The translations under genes and the position numbers were made by a program. Source: Saprospirales bacterium (GTDB lineage: Bacteria; Bacteroidota; Bacteroidia; Chitinophagales; Saprospiraceae). From it: DNA of 64,000 bases. The notes under the pieces are model-generated. The model was not told where the DNA came from and ran no database searches. It saw nothing but the letters and a program-made list of their open reading frames with translations. The stretch is taken from assembly GCA_016703765.1 (NCBI GenBank), contig JADJBL010000045.1, positions 1 to 64,000 on the forward strand. Direction: 5' to 3'. Of this stretch, positions 1 through 8,750 are shown piece by piece (the stretch's first letter is position 1; each line of letters starts with the position of its first letter).

Positions 1-23
1 TAAACAAACAAAATCCATTACAC

Positions 24-134
24 ATGACCATTCACCACCTGCCTCTTTTCCTCGCCCTCACTGTGATCGCCCTGCTTGCCACTTCCTGCGGCAAAGACAA
101 GGACCTGGCCACGGAGATCAAAATAAAAGCCTGA
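24..134 (+). pseudogene. Truncated lipoprotein (signal peptide fragment)
   Basis: An open frame of only 36 codons starts at ATG 24 and stops at TGA 134. It encodes a clear lipoprotein signal: a hydrophobic core followed by the lipobox LATSC with the lipidation cysteine at residue 22, then a short charged tail (GKDKDLATEIKIKA). A signal of this quality normally belongs to a longer exported protein, so this is probably the 5' end of a gene cut off where the AT-rich island begins; base composition drops right after the stop. It could instead be a genuine tiny lipoprotein such as a lysis or entericidin-like peptide. I cannot tell which without homologues. Confidence 0.45.
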
Positions 135-194
135 ATGATTATTTTTTAAGAATAATGTTCCTGTATTCACAATAGATGGTTTAAATTTTTGAAA

Positions 195-812
195 ATGCCA
201 TATAAAAGATTTTATATTGAGAAAAGATTTCCTCGTTGGAACTGCAACCAATACGAAGGATTCGATTATTGCGGTCATGAGTTTTATGAAAATTTTGAAG
301 GAAGGAACTCAGACACTAATAAATGCCCGGATGTCAATCCCTTGGAGAAAGCTGTTTTTGATACCCGGCAAGGGCCATTTGATATCTATAGATACACTTA
401 CAAGGGGGAATTGAGGGATGATTTAAGCTTCGTTTACTTCCACTCGGATTTTAGCGGGTTCGTCGACTTTAAAAATTCTGAATTTTGGCTGGTGCCGCGT
501 GATTTTACCTCTGCCTATGTGAACAAACAGGATTATCATTCCCTCATCGAAAACGACAATATTAGGATCGACTCCTCAGAGGATTATGAAGAAAAGGCCA
601 CATACTATTCCATTGAGAAAAAATTGATGATTTGGGAAAAACGGATATGCTGCCCGGAAGCGATGAAGTACGACATGTTCCCAATCATCCGGGGGCCCTT
701 TGCATGGGGCGTGTATGTATCTGATAGGTTACAACAACGGTTGGAGAAGGAGAAGATGAAGGGGGTAAACTACTCGCGTAACATATTTTACGAGTTTGGT
801 TGTGCCGGATGA
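195..812 (+). CDS. Hypothetical protein, possible immunity-type protein
   Basis: Not recognised with certainty. The first ATG in frame is at 195 (a TTG lies two codons earlier), giving 205 residues without signal peptide or membrane segment, so it is probably cytoplasmic. The N-terminus is rich in aromatic and cysteine residues (around residues 17-30). The C-terminal part (VYVSDRLQQRLEKEKMKGVNY) resembles the closing strand-helix of immunity proteins of the Imm11/Imm43 type, where a segment like vSe.L...L....GV.F is typical; this is recollection of a pattern, not a search result. Its AT-rich composition and neighbours of the same kind fit a transferred accessory gene. Confidence 0.6.
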   Translation: MPYKRFYIEKRFPRWNCNQYEGFDYCGHEFYENFEGRNSDTNKCPDVNPLEKAVFDTRQGPFDIYRYTYKGELRDDLSFVYFHSDFSGFVDFKNSEFWLVPRDFTSAYVNKQDYHSLIENDNIRIDSSEDYEEKATYYSIEKKLMIWEKRICCPEAMKYDMFPIIRGPFAWGVYVSDRLQQRLEKEKMKGVNYSRNIFYEFGCAG

Positions 813-946
813 CTTACCCCTGCCAACCAGGATACCCTGCTCGGGAGACATTTCATTGAGCCTTGCAGTTACACCCAACACCCTTACCCACTGAATACAG
901 AAATGGAAGATCAATCAGAGTTGTTAAAAAATAACACAATTTTGCC

Positions 947-1578
947 GTGCGAACAACAATAAAATGGGTCTTGTGTTCTATTTTTCTTTGTTTATTAGGG
1001 TCATGCAAACAGAGTCGACCCATGAATGAATTTGAGGAAATAATTAATGCCGTTTTGAATTTTGAATTTAAGTTGACTGTGCCGTGTGAATTTAATTTTA
1101 ATGCCAAAGATTCAAAGGATTCAATTCCTGAGGGATTGAATGCCCCTGAAATACCTCCATTTGATACTTTGCCATGTTATCCAAAAGTGCAAGGTGGAGA
1201 GGAAAGGGTCATCCAGTTTTCAAAAAGAATTGTATTAGGATTGAGTTCGATTTGGAACTTGCAACTGAGCTTGGTTTCGTTCAAAAGGTTAGTTGGGAGA
1301 GGGCGCAGATATTTCTTGGTGGGGAAGGAATTTCTTTTTTTGATGAAGTTCTTTTTTCAAATTTAGATTTAGTGAAGTCAGGGATAAATGTTGTCGAAAA
1401 AAACGCTAATTGTGATCAACCATTCTCTGTATTGTATCAATTTTCGAAAATTTATCTGAATGAGATGTCTGATAAAGCTATTTTGTTCTTAAAAACAAAC
1501 AATTCTGGAGAAAATTCTATGTTTTATTTAAAGAAAATAGGTCAGAAATGGTACATGTTGGCCAAAGAGATCATGTAA
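947..1578 (+). CDS. Lipoprotein of unknown function, frame broken once
   Basis: The frame opens with GTG at 947 and gives a lipoprotein signal with lipobox LLGSC (cysteine at residue 20). It runs in one frame to about 1220 and in the -1 frame from about 1222 to the stop at 1578. Joined at the tttt-c-aaaaa run (1217-1226) the two halves give one continuous protein of about 210 residues whose second half (FDLELATELGFVQKVSWERA) looks much more protein-like than the tail of the first frame (positions 1230-1366). The break is explained by one missing base in either homopolymer. Function unknown; no family recognised. Placed in a run of same-strand accessory genes. Confidence 0.6.
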
Positions 1579-1734
1579 TTCAAAATAAAGAAAGGCTTTG
1601 TTGCATGAATAGGTAGGATAGGAGAAAAGCGGGTCTAGGTTTGTACGTTGGAAGTTCCAACAAACAAAGGTACAATCCCGGACCCATGGCAAAGGTACAA
1701 ACAAAGGCAGAAAGAAGAATAAATTCGGAAATTT
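1579..1734. repeat. Intergenic stem-loop and short direct repeat
   Basis: The gap between two accessory lipoprotein genes holds a 13-bp palindrome TTGGAAGTTCCAA flanked by a TTGTAC/GTACAA pair (about 1640-1675). The word CAAAGGTACAA then occurs twice (about 1667 and 1691). This could be an operator, a terminator or a recombination trace; there is no T-tract strong enough to call a terminator. CAAAGGTA read on the minus strand is a -7 box (TACCTTTG), but no minus-strand gene lies next to it. Confidence 0.35.
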
Positions 1735-2121
1735 ATGGGACGAATATCCACACAAATAATTTTCATATCAATGGTTGTATTCTTTGGATGCAGACAAGAT
1801 TCTATTCTTGTATTGCCAGAAGAGTATTGCATAATTCGAAAATACAATAAAATTTATCAAATTAATATAACAATCACTTCTAGTAGTAATGATTCCTTGA
1901 TATTGGCAGACTATTTTTCTAACAAGGGGGATAGTAATAAATTTTGTTTAAAAAACTGGAACAAAGATTTTCAATCTGGATGGTCGCAGGATAGAGGCGA
2001 ACTTATTTATGGAAATTGCAAATATATCGTAGAAACTTCTTTTCAAGATGATCGTGACCACCAACCATTGTTATTTAGCACGGATTCAATGGGAAATATT
2101 CTAACCGATAGCCATAAATAA
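1735..2121 (+). CDS. Small lipoprotein of unknown function
   Basis: A 128-residue protein with a hydrophobic N-terminus and lipobox VFFGC (cysteine at residue 19), so probably a membrane-anchored lipoprotein. The mature part is beta-rich by eye (alternating hydrophobic residues in IYQINITITSSSNDSLILADY) with several aromatic residues; no family recognised. Codon use is AT-rich like its neighbours. It is the second of at least three lipoprotein-type genes in a row on the plus strand, each separated by 100-160 nt, which suggests independent acquisition and not a tight operon. Confidence 0.6.
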   Translation: MGRISTQIIFISMVVFFGCRQDSILVLPEEYCIIRKYNKIYQINITITSSSNDSLILADYFSNKGDSNKFCLKNWNKDFQSGWSQDRGELIYGNCKYIVETSFQDDRDHQPLLFSTDSMGNILTDSHK

Positions 2122-2216
2122 TTGTCGAACAAAGGCTTGAGGATAATGCCACCCAAATGCCAACGAAGGGCGTTACATTCATAAAGCCAAACATTCAATT
2201 GTGGAAATTAATATTA

Positions 2217-2756
2217 ATGGACATGAACATTCGTAGTATAATATTAAAATCCGTATTTGCCCTTGTTTTTCTATATGGATTATATCTTATATGGGCGGTT
2301 TTTGCATTTGGAGGAGGGTGCAAGAAAATGGTTCCAGAAACACATATATTGCCATACGGGTATAAGGGAGATGTTTATATTTTCTTTAATCAAAACGAAG
2401 GTAAACCTGTGGAATATGAGGGAAAGACTCGCATTTACCGAATACCTAAATCAGGAATATTGAGAACCAAATTTAAACCAAATAGCGGTTGGATAGATTC
2501 GAAAGAACATTTGAATTTATATTATGAAAGAAATGATTCGATGCTTCTTCTCAATAAATACATTTCAGGGAGAGATAGCATCATAAATATTGATTCAAAT
2601 TTAATCATCGTCTTTGAATATGGGATTGGATCTGGGGGGGAGGCGTTGAGGCAGGGAGACATCAATTTGACCACCTACATAGTAGATAGTTTGAAGAACT
2701 TTGATAAAAGAGATTACCTTTTAACAAAGGAAAGATTTGAAAATTGGGATAAATGA
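2217..2756 (+). CDS. Membrane-anchored protein, DUF6843-like
   Basis: About 180 residues from ATG 2217 (another ATG at 2223; an upstream in-frame ATG at 2157 would add a charged stretch before the signal and is less likely). One hydrophobic segment near the N-terminus (ILKSVFALVFLYGLYLIWAV) anchors it. The mature domain begins LPYGYKGDVYIFFNQ and continues with YRIPKSGILRTKFKPNSGW. That order (gY.G.vyi.fnq, then yrIP..GIL.T....GW) matches what I recall of the DUF6843 family, common in Bacteroidota and of unknown function. Assignment is from memory of the motif and is tentative. No enzyme motif is visible. Confidence 0.6.
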   Translation: MDMNIRSIILKSVFALVFLYGLYLIWAVFAFGGGCKKMVPETHILPYGYKGDVYIFFNQNEGKPVEYEGKTRIYRIPKSGILRTKFKPNSGWIDSKEHLNLYYERNDSMLLLNKYISGRDSIINIDSNLIIVFEYGIGSGGEALRQGDINLTTYIVDSLKNFDKRDYLLTKERFENWDK

Positions 2757-2968
2757 AAATACGTTGCATAACACTGGATAAAAGGGAAGGGAGGCTAAAC
2801 GCCCGGCCTGCGTTTATGGCAAACGTTAATCATAAACTGTTCGGTTTGATAGCCTTTTCATTCTGCGTTTTTTAGCTCCTGATCTATAGAAAACATGGGG
2901 TTGCCCGAACGGATACCATTAATGGATTATGTAAATATATTAACAGGATACAAAATAAGAGCATACCA
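2757..2968. other. Intergenic stretch without gene
   Basis: These 212 nt hold no convincing ORF. A more GC-rich patch with an imperfect CGCCCGGCC/GGC core lies at 2795-2825. The 13-mer AACACTGGATAAA (2770-2782) recurs in this window at 24860-24872, also in an intergenic position. I looked for integron attC core motifs here and did not find a satisfactory pair. Confidence 0.4.
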
Positions 2969-3919
2969 ATGGACAAATTAATATTAATTACGATACTAAC
3001 ATTTGTATCATCGCTCTCAATGCAAGCTCAGATTTTGAGTGATGAAGAGGCAATTTATAAAAGACTTAAAGGTGAAAACATTGATGGGAAATATACATGG
3101 AGACCAACGGATGAGGAATTAAAAGAATTGGCTAAAAAATTTATCCTTGAAAGGAGAAGTGAAATAACAGAAAAGGGGATTCAATCGCTTTCATTTATTT
3201 TGACTGGAGATGAGTATGATGACCAAAATGATTCCTTTTTTTTAAATACCTTGATTGATATTATAGACGTACAGACTTTAATTAAAGATTGTGCATTTGT
3301 TGGAAGACATTTTAAGAAAAGCTTATATTCTAATGAATCGATAGAAAAGCTGAGTAGCCTTGCAAATCCTGAAGAAATTTTAAAATGGCAATCATGGGTA
3401 CCTTATTATCTTAGCTTTTTAGAAATCGATAGTATAGATTTAACAATAATATTTATCAAGGAAAACATTGATGCCGTAAATCATCTGCACTTTGCTTTGT
3501 ACAACGAACCATTTAGATTCGATACGATTGATTTGAATGTATGTCTTGCAAGACTTGGAAAGCTAAATGACACGTTGGTGATTAGCCAATTGGAAGAGAA
3601 ATTACACTTCACATACAAGAAAGACTATCGATCATATATTGAAAATTTAACACAAATAAGAAGTCAATACGCTTTTCAAAAAATAGGTAATGTTATGTTA
3701 TCAGATTTAGAAGAAATAAAATCAGACAAAGAAAGAAAAACTATTAAACAAATGGCTTTAGCAGCCTTTTTAGTCTACGTTGAAAACTTCCCTGATAGAT
3801 CAACTAAAATTCAAGAAACTATTTACATATGGGGCTTTGTCGAATTTTCAAGTATTCAAGGCAAAGATTACTCTACAGATGAATACATGGAGATGGCGAA
3901 GATTGGTATATCAAAATAA
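2969..3919 (+). CDS. Secreted hypothetical protein
   Basis: A 316-residue protein with a Sec signal peptide (LILITILTFVSSLSMQAQ, cleavage likely after AQA or QAQ). The rest is mostly helical by composition, with alternating charged and leucine-rich segments such as EEIKSDKERKTIKQMALAAFL that would suit a HEAT-like helical solenoid; no family recognised. AT-rich like the preceding genes and the last member of the accessory island, ending 60 nt before the convergent odhB. Promoter and ribosome site are not obvious. Confidence 0.6.
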   Translation: MDKLILITILTFVSSLSMQAQILSDEEAIYKRLKGENIDGKYTWRPTDEELKELAKKFILERRSEITEKGIQSLSFILTGDEYDDQNDSFFLNTLIDIIDVQTLIKDCAFVGRHFKKSLYSNESIEKLSSLANPEEILKWQSWVPYYLSFLEIDSIDLTIIFIKENIDAVNHLHFALYNEPFRFDTIDLNVCLARLGKLNDTLVISQLEEKLHFTYKKDYRSYIENLTQIRSQYAFQKIGNVMLSDLEEIKSDKERKTIKQMALAAFLVYVENFPDRSTKIQETIYIWGFVEFSSIQGKDYSTDEYMEMAKIGISK

Positions 3920-3980
3920 AGGTAATTTAATACTTGATTCCGATAAATATTGAGTATGCATCATGATCTAAACTTCAATT

Positions 3981-5197
3981 TCAAATCTCCAACAACATCC
4001 CCGTCGGATCTTCCAGCAATTCCTTCACCCGCACGAGGAAGGTGACCGAGGTGCTGCCGTCGATGATGCGGTGGTCGTAGGAGAGGGCCAGGTACATCAT
4101 GGGGCGGATCTCCACCTGGCCGTTGACGGCCACGGGGCGCTCCTTGATGGCGTGCATGCCCAGGATGGCCGATTGCGGTTCGTTGATGATGGGCGTGCTC
4201 ATCAGGGAGCCGAAGATGCCGCCGTTGGTGATGGTGAAGGTGCCGCCCGACATGTCCTCCAGGCTGAGGGTCCCCTCGCGGGCTTTGCCGGAGAGCTCTT
4301 TTACGGCGAACTCGAATTCGGCGATGGAAAGCGACTCTACGTTGCGCACCGGGGGCACGACCAGCCCATTGGGCGTGGAGATGGCGATGGAAATATCGAC
4401 GTAGTTGTGGTAGACGATTTCGTCGCCGTCGATCATGGCGTTGACGTCGGGCATCTCCAGCAGGGCCCTGGTGCAGGCCTTGGCGAAGAGCGACATGAAG
4501 CCGATCTTGATGCCGTATTTTTTCTCGAAACGCTCGTTGTACTTCGTCCGGAGCGCCATGATGGCGCTCATGTCCACCTCGTTGAAGGTGGTGAGCATGG
4601 CCGTCTCATTTTTGGCCGACACGAGGCGCCGGGCGATGGTGCGGCGCATGCGAGACATCTTTTGCGGGCTGAGTTGCGGCTAAAGGCTGCTGACGCAGGG
4701 GCTTCGGGTTTAGGGGCAGCGGGAGCGCTTTTTTTGGCTTCCACTGCTTTCTGGGCGTCTTCTTTCGTGATGCGGCCGTCGCGGCCGGACCCTTCCACGG
4801 AAGAAGGCTGGATATCGCTTTCCTTGAGGATCTTCGAAGCGGCAGGGGATGGGTGCCCGCTGGCGTAGGAGGCGCCGGACGCTGCAGGAGCTTCCTCCTT
4901 CTTGGGCGCTTCGGTTTTGGTTTCGGTTTTTGCTTCGGTCTTGGCTTCCGTTTTGGCGGCGCTGGTATCGATCTTTGCTACCAGCGCGCCGATCTTAAGA
5001 TCAGAGCCTGTGGCGGCCACATGGATCAACTTTCCGGAAGCTTCCGCCGGAAACTCCAGGGTAGCCTTGTCCGATTCGAATTCGCAAATGGGTTGGTCGA
5101 GGGTCACGTATTCCCCGTCGGCCACCAGCCATTGGGATAAGGTCACTTCGCTTATGGATTCCCCGATGACGGGGACTTTCATTTCAACAATGCTCAT
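3981..5197 (-). CDS. odhB: Dihydrolipoyl succinyltransferase (E2 of 2-oxoglutarate dehydrogenase), frame broken once
   Basis: E2 transfers succinyl from lipoyl-lysine to CoA in the TCA cycle. The N-terminal lipoyl domain (start MSIVEM at 5197) carries lipoyl-lysine K44 in ESDKAT. An Ala/Lys/Pro/Glu-rich linker follows, then the peripheral subunit-binding domain ([25 protein letters not shown]) and the catalytic core from [19 protein letters not shown] to the active-site motif SYDHRIIDG near the end. The reading frame switches between 4660 and 4680. Adding one T to the TTTT run at 4660-4663 restores a continuous protein ([16 protein letters not shown]), so a one-base undercall is the simplest explanation. 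No E1 or E3 gene lies nearby. The EGRDGR-type binding domain and DHRxxDG core distinguish it from a pyruvate E2 only weakly; OdhB is the better fit by the ESDKAT lipoyl site and the TFNEVDM core start. Confidence 0.9.
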
Positions 5198-5210
5198 ATT
5201 ATCAGATTTT

Positions 5211-5289
5211 AACCGCAAAGGCGCAAAGAGCGCGAAGAATACCGCGAAGATACATTGCGTCGCCTTAGCGTCTTAGCGTCTTTGCGGTT
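5211..5289. repeat. Word-repeat palindrome (CGCAAAG type)
   Basis: A long imperfect inverted repeat: the left arm begins AACCGCAAAGGCGCAAAG and the right arm ends TCTTTGCGGTT, each arm being 2-3 copies of a roughly 9-nt word (CGCAAAGnn). It begins 5 nt after the stop codon of the FG-GAP lipoprotein (minus strand) and ends 14 nt before the odhB start. A single arm of the same word is present at 27849-27875. Position suggests a 3'-end hairpin or terminator; it may also be an interspersed repeat. Confidence 0.8.
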
Positions 5290-5293
5290 TGTT

Positions 5294-8200
5294 TTATCTC
5301 ATTCCCAATAAAGCTGATTTTCCAGTCCGAAAAGCCTGGGGCACATCGCTGTTGTTTGCTACCAACAACAATTTTTCGCCGTTGATGGTCCGCAGCAGGG
5401 CCATATCTTTTGCGTTTTTCGGCGCAAAAAAGCCCGAACGGACGATCGGCTGCGGTTCGAAATTTCCCTTGCCGTCGCCCAGCATCAGCAGCCCGTTACC
5501 GGCATCGTAGCGGGGCGTCTCCACTTCCGCTTCGTACATGTTCCCGACGAGGAGCAGGTCGAGCTGTCCGTCGCCGTTGAAGTCTTCGGCAATAATCCGC
5601 TTGATCGGCGAGATCTGCGCCAGGTTGGGCAGGTACTTCTCCGAAAATTTGCCGTTGCCCTCATTGATCAACATCATGGAACCGAAAGTGGTTACCTCCA
5701 GGTGCAGGGCTTCCTCGAGGTTTTTTTCACCGAGAATGTCCTCCAGATCGGCGCTGGCAAAATCCTTGTAAGTCGGGAATTTCTGCTTGATAAAGGGCAT
5801 CTGTTCGGAAGAACACTGGCGGCCGCGGGCAGGCACGAGCTTTCCGTTGTACTCCTTGCTCAGCACGATATCGCAGGTGTTGTTCTTGTCGAAATCGCCG
5901 GCGAAGACATTGAAGGGTTTCTCCCTGGAGGCATAGAACTTGGCGTTTTTGCCCAGGTTGCCGAGGACGAAGTCTGTGTCGCCGTCCCCATCGAGATCCG
6001 CTGCGGCGATGCTGTACCACCAGCCTTTGAGGTTCTCCAGGCCGTATTCGGATGTCGCGTCCCTGAATTTGCCTTTGTCGTGGAGGTACACGCTGACGGG
6101 CATCCACTCTCCCACGAGCACCAGATCGGCGGATTTATCGCCGTTGAGGTCTGTAAAAACCGCGTCCTTGACCATGCCCGGGGTCATCAGATCGGGGGCG
6201 TATTCCTGGGTGACGTCGGTGAATTTTTTGTTGTCGTTGCGAAGCAAATAGCTCCGCGAGGGGAAGGGATATTTGCCCGGCACGGCTCCTCCGCCGACGA
6301 AGAGGTCGAGGTCGCCGTCTCCGTCAAAATCGCTTGCTTTGACGATAGAACCTGCGCTTTGCATGGTGGGCAGGGCGTTCACCTTGGCGAAGCGGCCCTT
6401 GCCGTCCAGATTGATGTAGAGGCGGTCCTGCAATAGTTCGGGCTTGGCTTCCATCTCCCCGCCACCTCCGCTGACGACGTACAGGTCGGGGTCGCCGTCT
6501 CCCTCGGCATCGAAAAACAGGGCGCCCATATCTTCTGCGGCCGCATCCATGGCCCAGGGCTGGTGTTCGTTGACCAAAAAAGTCCCGTCGGCTTGCTGGA
6601 CATACAGCACGCCGCTCTGGCCGGCCGCTCCGCCAATGTAAAAATCGTCGAGCCCGTCGCCGTTAATGTCCCCCGCGGCCAGCCCGGGGCCGAGGGTCGA
6701 TTGGCGATGGGGCAGGAGGACCTCCTTTGCAAAGTCGTCGAAGGCATTTTCCACATGCCGGAAGTTGACCTTTAGAGTGGTCATATCCACCTCGCGGAAA
6801 GGGGGCGAAACTTTTTCAGCCGTTTCGGCCACGGCGGCCGTTCCTTGCGATTGATCCAGGGTCAGGCGTTGGTTGGTGGCCACGTCTTTCCACTCCTGCA
6901 CATCGCCGTCGAGCCATTCCACGCGGATCTTATCCACTTTGGCAACCGATTCCATGCCGAAATGCAGGTAGTGGTCCATGCTGCCCTCATAGCCCCTCAC
7001 GGGGTGAAATTCCTGGTATTGGCGCTTATGGTCGCCATAGTACAGAGTCACCCGGGCGTTAAAAGCGGAGGCGCCGGTTTTTTTTGGTTTCAATTGAAGG
7101 GTGAGGAAATTGCCCTTTTTCTGTTCGACCGCGAGGTTTTTGTACACAAAGGCTTCCTGGTCGATGTTGTTGAGGATCAATTCCAGGTCGCCGTCGTTGT
7201 CGAGGTCCGCGTAAGCGCAGCCGTTGGAGTAGTTGGGTTGGGCAAGACCCCAGGGCTGGGATACATCGGAGAAGGTCAGGTCGCCGTTGTTTTTGAACAT
7301 GAAATTGGGGTCGATGACCTCCGGCATTTTCTTGTAAACCTCTTCGCGCATATTCAGGGGAACCGTGCCCCCGTTGGCATCGCGAATAGCGGCCATCTCG
7401 CGGCGAAAATCGTTGTCGCGGGAATACCGCCTGAAACCGTTGCTGATGTAGTAGTCTTTATATCCGTCGAGGTCGAAATCGGCCAGCACGGCGGCCCAGC
7501 TCCAATCGGAGCGAAGAAGTCCCGACAAAGCGGCGATGTTGCTGAAACTGCCGTTGCCGTTGTTCAGTTGGAGGGAATTGAACATGTATTGGTACTGATA
7601 CCCCATCGTTTCGACAAAAAACCAGAAGCCCTGGATGTCCATAGAGGCCATGAGGGTTTTGTCCTTGAAATGGTCTTTGGCGGCCATGTCCACCACGGCT
7701 ATTTCCGGCAGGCAGTCGTTGTTGATGTCGGCGATATCGCAGCCCATGGCAAAGAAGGACACCTGGCGGGTCTTCTCCTTGATGCGGTCGGTGAAGGTGC
7801 CGTCCCCGTTGTTGATAAACATAAAATCAGGCACGGAATAGTCGTTGGCCACGTAGATGTCGGTCCAGCCGTCCTGGTCGATGTCGTTTACCACTAGCCC
7901 GAGTCCGTATCCGTAGCGCAGCACGCCTGCCTGTTCGGTCACCTTGGTGAATTTCCCCCCGTCGTTGCGGTAAAGGTGCCCGCTGGCGGCGTCCATGTTC
8001 TCTTTTTTCTTGAGGTCTTCGAAGACCGTTTGGAAGATGACCCCCGCGTATTTGGATTCGTTGAGCACATAGCAATCGAGGTCTCCGTCCTTGTCGTAGT
8101 CGAAAAAGGCGGCCTGTGTGGTGTAATTGCCGTCTGCGAGGCCGTATTCTTCTGCTTTTTCGGAGAAAGTACCGTCGCCGTTATTGATAAAAAGCAGGTT

Positions 8201-8656
8201 TTTGCGGTCTTTGGCGTCCTTGTAGGGGCCGGCCTGTCCGACGTAGATGTCCAGAAAGCCATCGGCGTTGACATCGGCCATCGTAGCGCCGGTCGACCAT
8301 TTTTTGCCCTGATTCACCCCGGCCTTCTCGGTAATATCTTCAAACTGGAGGTTTCCTTTGTTGCGGTATAGACGGTTCGGCTCTTCATTTGCGGCGAAGA
8401 ACAGGTCGGACAGCCCGTCGTTGTCGATATCTCCTACCGCGACGCCGGCGCCGTTGTAAAAATACTGGTAGGAAAGGACGTTCCAATCGGTGGTCGGATC
8501 GTCGTGAAGCGCGTTCACGAAGTCGATCCCCGTTTCGGCCGGGCTTAAGAGCGTAAATAATGGTTTGCCGCCCGTTCCGGGGAGAGAGGCCTCTTTTTCG
8601 GAACAAGCGCCGAATAACAAAACGACCACAAGCAGGATGGGGGAGATATTGCTCAT
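5294..8656 (-). CDS. FG-GAP/VCBS repeat lipoprotein with ASPIC/UnbV domain
   Basis: About 1120 residues. The start at 8656 (MSNISP) gives a lipobox LFGAC with Cys18; an upstream ATG at 8701 would overlap the promoter box and is rejected. I count 14 calcium-type loops of the DxDxDGxxD kind, e.g. DIDNDGLSDLFFA, DVNADGFLDIYVG and DFDGDGDLDLFVG, split in two beta-propeller blocks around an ASPIC/UnbV domain at roughly residues 515-600 (NARVTLYYG..RGYEGSMDHYLHFG). This CRTAC1-like architecture is very common in Bacteroidota and is thought to act at the cell surface, but substrates are unknown. Two loops deviate by having Cys (DINNDCLPE, DKNNTCDIV). It has its own promoter and probably forms a single-gene unit. 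Confidence 0.9.
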   Translation of the reverse strand: MSNISPILLVVVLLFGACSEKEASLPGTGGKPLFTLLSPAETGIDFVNALHDDPTTDWNVLSYQYFYNGAGVAVGDIDNDGLSDLFFAANEEPNRLYRNKGNLQFEDITEKAGVNQGKKWSTGATMADVNADGFLDIYVGQAGPYKDAKDRKNLLFINNGDGTFSEKAEEYGLADGNYTTQAAFFDYDKDGDLDCYVLNESKYAGVIFQTVFEDLKKKENMDAASGHLYRNDGGKFTKVTEQAGVLRYGYGLGLVVNDIDQDGWTDIYVANDYSVPDFMFINNGDGTFTDRIKEKTRQVSFFAMGCDIADINNDCLPEIAVVDMAAKDHFKDKTLMASMDIQGFWFFVETMGYQYQYMFNSLQLNNGNGSFSNIAALSGLLRSDWSWAAVLADFDLDGYKDYYISNGFRRYSRDNDFRREMAAIRDANGGTVPLNMREEVYKKMPEVIDPNFMFKNNGDLTFSDVSQPWGLAQPNYSNGCAYADLDNDGDLELILNNIDQEAFVYKNLAVEQKKGNFLTLQLKPKKTGASAFNARVTLYYGDHKRQYQEFHPVRGYEGSMDHYLHFGMESVAKVDKIRVEWLDGDVQEWKDVATNQRLTLDQSQGTAAVAETAEKVSPPFREVDMTTLKVNFRHVENAFDDFAKEVLLPHRQSTLGPGLAAGDINGDGLDDFYIGGAAGQSGVLYVQQADGTFLVNEHQPWAMDAAAEDMGALFFDAEGDGDPDLYVVSGGGGEMEAKPELLQDRLYINLDGKGRFAKVNALPTMQSAGSIVKASDFDGDGDLDLFVGGGAVPGKYPFPSRSYLLRNDNKKFTDVTQEYAPDLMTPGMVKDAVFTDLNGDKSADLVLVGEWMPVSVYLHDKGKFRDATSEYGLENLKGWWYSIAAADLDGDGDTDFVLGNLGKNAKFYASREKPFNVFAGDFDKNNTCDIVLSKEYNGKLVPARGRQCSSEQMPFIKQKFPTYKDFASADLEDILGEKNLEEALHLEVTTFGSMMLINEGNGKFSEKYLPNLAQISPIKRIIAEDFNGDGQLDLLLVGNMYEAEVETPRYDAGNGLLMLGDGKGNFEPQPIVRSGFFAPKNAKDMALLRTINGEKLLLVANNSDVPQAFRTGKSALLGMR

Positions 8657-8700
8657 CTCAGTTGAATTTGGAGAATTGTCTAAATGGGTGAACACGGACA

Positions 8701-8731
8701 CAAAGGTAATCTGTCCGGAATGTTTTGCAAA
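8701..8731 (-). promoter_or_regulatory. Bacteroidota-type promoter for the FG-GAP lipoprotein
   Basis: On the minus strand TTTG (8731-8728) is followed after exactly 19 nt by TACCTTTG (8708-8701). This fits the known Bacteroidota sigma-ABfr consensus (TTG/TTTG at -33, 19-21 nt spacer, TAnnTTTG at -7). Transcription would start about 8694, leaving a leader near 38 nt before ATG 8656. It is the only promoter in the window where I see both boxes at correct spacing. Confidence 0.6.
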
Positions 8732-8750
8732 GAAGGGATTGAATAGCGCC

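Noticed and set aside
1217-1226. Programmed -1 frameshift in the lipoprotein gene
   Set aside because: The heptamer t-tca-aaa-a does not fit the X XXY YYZ pattern, and five other genes show similar homopolymer breaks, so base-calling error is simpler.
2757-2968. Additional small gene in the gap
   Set aside because: No open frame above about 30 codons with a start and reasonable composition.
135-3960. Integron cassette array
   Set aside because: Single-gene spacing is suggestive, but I found no paired attC core sites (RYYYAAC/GTTRRRY) in the gaps and no integrase.
4660-4663. Two separate proteins, lipoyl carrier and acyltransferase core, instead of one odhB
   Set aside because: The frames join in the linker with one base and the resulting protein is a standard-length E2.
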